From Euprymna scolopes (taxonomy: Eukaryota > Mollusca > Cephalopoda > Sepiida > Sepiolidae): DNA of 64,000 nt. The position numbers were made by a program, and so were the translations under genes. Where the stretch lies: assembly GCA_024364805.1 (NCBI GenBank), contig CM044523.1:3787563-3851562 (forward strand). The letters are read 5' to 3'. Below are positions 60,575-64,000 of the stretch, piece after piece (within the stretch, counting starts at the first letter, position 1; each line of letters starts with the position of its first letter). The notes below the pieces were generated by a model. The model made no database searches and was not told the origin of the DNA. It saw only the letters and a list, made by a program, of their open reading frames with translations.

Positions 60575-61551
60575 CTTAAAGACAAAAAAGAAATTGATTT
60601 AATAAAATGTAAGACTTCGATCATTTTAGGATCATTAAATCAATAATACATGATGAAAAAATATAAATTAATCGTTAAAAGCGTTGTTTATCAATTAGTT
60701 CTAAATGACAGTATTCGGAAATTGAAGGTCCAATCCGTATTAGAGGTTATAAAAAGATGTATAATATTAATTAACAATGTTAACCAATAATGGCGGATGG
60801 AATGGAAACAATCTACCGCCATTGGTCAAATTAAAAGTTCTATTCGAAATTCCATACTTATTCCCACATTCGACATATGAATTCCAGAGTTTAAAGGATG
60901 AACCTGAAGAATGTTTAGAGATTACAATAGCCGAAAGATTTTGAATATAAAAAAGATTAAAATAGTCTGAAATCTCCAAAACAATACATAGAAAATTTTA
61001 TTTCTATCTAATATCCTCGGTGTCATAACTATACCCCACAATATTATCCAAGAAAAAAATGAATAGATGGCAACAAATTTTGATTTCATGTGAGAGCGAA
61101 ATCGTTGATTAAATTGTGTAAGCTATTACATATTAGGTTAGTTGCTGTGTTTAAAAAAAAATCAGAAGAAAAGTTTTTTAAAATGTCCCCCAACATGTTT
61201 TCGGAAAATTTAAAGAGTGACATGAAGAATTCAGTGGTTGAAAATTTTTTTTTCGAATCCATTAGCTGAAGAACTTCAGAATTGTGCAATTCTGCAAACG
61301 GACGAAACAAGAAAATCTAGAGTGATAAATTCTTTAGATGCTTGATCAGGACAGACTGACAATAGTTTTGAAGCTGAGGGGCAGGGGAAATGCAGAGATT
61401 GCAGGGTAGGGGGAGGAACATAGAAAGTCGAAACCTGGGGAAGTCAGAGCTCTGCATGATTAGAGTTATCCTTTCACTATCTGTGACTGAAGTCTTTTAC
61501 AAATAGAAAAGACACTCACACACACACACTCATTATATATATATATATATA

Positions 61552-62309
61552 NNNNNNNNNNNNNNNNNNNNNNNNNNNNNNNNNNNNNNNNNNNNNNNNN
61601 NNNNNNNNNNNNNNNNNNNNNNNNNNNNNNNNNNNNNNNNNNNNNNNNNNNNNNNNNNNNNNNNNNNNNNNNNNNNNNNNNNNNNNNNNNNNNNNNNNNN
61701 NNNNNNNNNNNNNNNNNNNNNNNNNNNNNNNNNNNNNNNNNNNNNNNNNNNNNNNNNNNNNNNNNNNNNNNNNNNNNNNNNNNNNNNNNNNNNNNNNNNN
61801 NNNNNNNNNNNNNNNNNNNNNNNNNNNNNNNNNNNNNNNNNNNNNNNNNNNNNNNNNNNNNNNNNNNNNNNNNNNNNNNNNNNNNNNNNNNNNNNNNNNN
61901 NNNNNNNNNNNNNNNNNNNNNNNNNNNNNNNNNNNNNNNNNNNNNNNNNNNNNNNNNNNNNNNNNNNNNNNNNNNNNNNNNNNNNNNNNNNNNNNNNNNN
62001 NNNNNNNNNNNNNNNNNNNNNNNNNNNNNNNNNNNNNNNNNNNNNNNNNNNNNNNNNNNNNNNNNNNNNNNNNNNNNNNNNNNNNNNNNNNNNNNNNNNN
62101 NNNNNNNNNNNNNNNNNNNNNNNNNNNNNNNNNNNNNNNNNNNNNNNNNNNNNNNNNNNNNNNNNNNNNNNNNNNNNNNNNNNNNNNNNNNNNNNNNNNN
62201 NNNNNNNNNNNNNNNNNNNNNNNNNNNNNNNNNNNNNNNNNNNNNNNNNNNNNNNNNNNNNNNNNNNNNNNNNNNNNNNNNNNNNNNNNNNNNNNNNNNN
62301 NNNNNNNNN
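61552..62309. other. Assembly gap, 758 N
   Basis: Run of N starting directly after a (TA)n tract and (CA)n sequence (61514-61551) and ending at a GA-rich stretch. The assembly probably broke at low-complexity sequence. Any open frame drawn across it is meaningless. Confidence 0.98.
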
Positions 62310-62973
62310 GAAAGAGATGAAGATAGAGCAAGTGAAAGAGATGAAGATAAAGCGGGCTAATAGGAATATAATGCAATATATTAGACAGTGTGATGCATTT
62401 TAAGATGTGTGAGTTAGTCTCACTTTTGTGGATTAAAAAACAAGAGCGCAAAACATAAAATCAAGACAAGGAAAATATTTTATTAAATTTAATCAAATGT
62501 ACGCAATTGCAAGTCAAAATGAGAAGTTAGAAATTCAATCTCTTAATGGCATGCGAGAAGAATGAAGAAAAATTCAAATAGGTAATTGAAAATTGACTTT
62601 GCTAAAATAAAGCTAGACGTATGTATTTGTGTTGGGTAAACTAGGAAATTAATTAACTGATCATTATACATTTTCGAACATGGCTGCATGGCGTGGAGGT
62701 GGGTAATATGAGCTATATTTAGTTTTTGGCAAATGGCAACTAAAATCATTTGTGAAAATTCGGATACCTTTGATTTTAGATAAATTTTCACTTAAGATAA
62801 ATTAATATATAAACATTAACATTTCTTTCGAGTACTTGGAAAGGATGTTTAAGACAAAGGTACAGCCTCTAAGTCATATTTTTTGTATTAATTTTGCCCA
62901 ATACTAATCATACAAGGTTCTTTCAATTACAGTTCCTTCTCAACATTGCTCATATTTTAGACATTTTCTTTTC

Positions 62974-63443
62974 TCTTCCTTGCAACCTCTATCTGACAGA
63001 AGAGATGTTGTGAGTTTGTCTCAGATGTATCGTTATTTTCATGGCAAGTGCTCGACTGAGCTTCAATCTATGGTCCCCCCTCGCCAAACTTTCACAAGAA
63101 ACACTCGTCTAGCTGAAAACACTATCAATAATTCCCCTCCACTCTTTATCTGTGCCTAAACCTAAACGTAGATTCCATGAACAAAGCTTCTTTCTTAGAA
63201 CTGCACGCCTGTGGAATTGTCTTCCGTTTTCCTGCTTTCCGGCTTACTACAATATGGTCGTGTTCAAGTCTAACGTAAATAAGTTCTTGATGAGCCGTTC
63301 CATATAAGTTATCAAATTTACCGAATTTTCATTACTAATGATTACTATATTGTCCAATTTCTACTGTACAGTCTTTAACCCTTATCCTTGAGTGGCCTCT
63401 TGGCCTTGATAATGTGGTGATGCCTATGTAAAAAAAAAAAAAA
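62974..63443 (+). pseudogene. 3' end of a dead LINE (RT C-terminus, 3' UTR, poly-A)
   Basis: The plus strand reads LSDRRDVVSLSQMYRYFHGK, then CSTELQSMVPP. After a frameshift near 63150 it reads SVPKPKRRFHEQSFFLRTAR, then LWNCLPFSCFPAYYNMVVFK and SNVNKFLMSRSI with a stop at 63305-63307. This RR..V.SL...Y.G..S.EL...VP followed by R..FF.RTARLWN.LP is the familiar C-terminal tail of non-LTR retrotransposon reverse transcriptases. A short 3' UTR (GTGGCCTCTTGGCCTTGATA) and a run of 14 A at 63430-63443 follow, marking the insertion end. The frameshift shows it is inactive. It is 5'-truncated. Confidence 0.8.
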
Positions 63444-64000
63444 GAATCAAAATACTGTAATAAACTTGATCAAATTGGAATAGGAATTCTAGACAGAGTT
63501 TAGCAGGAGTATATCTTGATTTTTATCTTCGGAAGTGATAATAAAAGTGGTGCAACACGGTTCTGTTTGAAAAATTATTTTTACCCGCCCTGTGACTGGT
63601 ATTTTTCTAATTTTTTGTTTAAAATATAAAGAAATTTAAAAAATAGTGTACGAGATTTAAGACCTTTAATATAGAAAATGAACATCACAAAGTTAGCTTT
63701 TTATATCTGATTCAAGTCAATCCTTTTACGTTTTTAAAAAAAGAAACATAACAGCTGTGTTTAATTTTTTATAAAGCTTTACTTAAAAAAAATAAATAAA
63801 AAATGAGCATCTTTATCAATCTCCCAATCACGAAAAAGAAAGAACTCTTTGATGTGTGAAGTCCAGGAAATAAGCTAAAATTTCGCAATTCCTTTAACAA
63901 GATAAATTGTATTATTACTATTATTACCAACATTCTCAAAGATTCAAAGTAATTTTAATCAAAACTTTTATTTCATTTTATTTATTTTTTGGCTTTGAGC

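Larger units (their letters stand above)
60575..64000. other. Intron or upstream sequence of the Eph gene
   Basis: From the acceptor of the FNIII exon to the window edge I found no further Eph exon on the minus strand. The region contains a 758-N gap and a dead LINE 3' end. A 74-codon minus frame at 61086-61310 has no recognisable domain and no suitable splice sites. The missing FNIII half could be in the gap. Confidence 0.6.

Noticed and set aside
61086-61310. 74-codon minus-strand frame as a possible Eph ectodomain exon
   Set aside because: Does not resemble FNIII sequence and lacks matching splice phase.
61516-62451. 311-codon minus-strand open frame
   Set aside because: Almost all of it spans the run of N; it has no real sequence support.

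Overview
The window is AT-rich animal nuclear DNA. Genes are split by introns with GT/AG borders, (TA)n microsatellites are very frequent, there are two N-gaps, and retroelement debris is scattered throughout. The only gene I can support is the 3' (C-terminal) part of an Eph receptor tyrosine kinase on the minus strand. Eleven coding exons run from 60574 down to 612. When joined they give one uninterrupted frame of 488 codons plus a stop. The protein order is: end of the last fibronectin type III repeat, transmembrane helix, juxtamembrane segment with two tyrosines, complete tyrosine kinase domain, SAM domain, and C-terminal tail. The kinase and SAM sequences look like an invertebrate Eph. The repeat content (5S-rRNA-headed and tRNA-headed short elements, motifs resembling those I associate with lophotrochozoan genomes, very long introns) suggests a mollusc, possibly a cephalopod. 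That assignment is inference, not proof.

Layout, left to right (3' to 5' for the gene): 1-611 is 3' UTR or flank with no polyadenylation signal that I could find. 612-882 is the SAM exon. 883-2374 is an intron holding a degenerate tandem array with a unit of about 140-160 bp. 2375-4275 holds four kinase exons in a compact cluster. 4276-6433 is an intron, followed by a 62-nt kinase exon at 6434-6495. 6496-26838 is a 20.3-kb intron. The N-lobe kinase exon is at 26839-27024 and the juxtamembrane/glycine-loop exon is at 27733-27876. 27877-54301 is a 26.4-kb intron. A 68-nt exon lies at 54302-54369, the transmembrane exon at 55536-55647, and the last FNIII exon at 60502-60574. 60575-64000 is intron or upstream sequence with a 758-N gap and a dead LINE 3' end. 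The ephrin-binding, Cys-rich/EGF-like and remaining FNIII exons are missing. They must lie beyond the right edge or partly in the gap.

The introns carry several repeat families that can be recognised by comparing copies inside the window. These are 5S-rRNA-derived SINE-like elements; tRNA-promoter elements, some with long inverted ends; a pair of 207-bp copies about 98% alike; a pair of about 250-bp copies; perfect or near-perfect hairpins; a recurrent ACTAGCA...GTTGCCCGG-type signature; and two decayed reverse-transcriptase C-terminal fragments. I found no functional tRNA or rRNA gene, no CRISPR array, no operon, and no candidate for a novel multi-gene system. The points worth a second look are the structured repeats inside the Eph introns, the unusual juxtamembrane exon, and the assembly defects.
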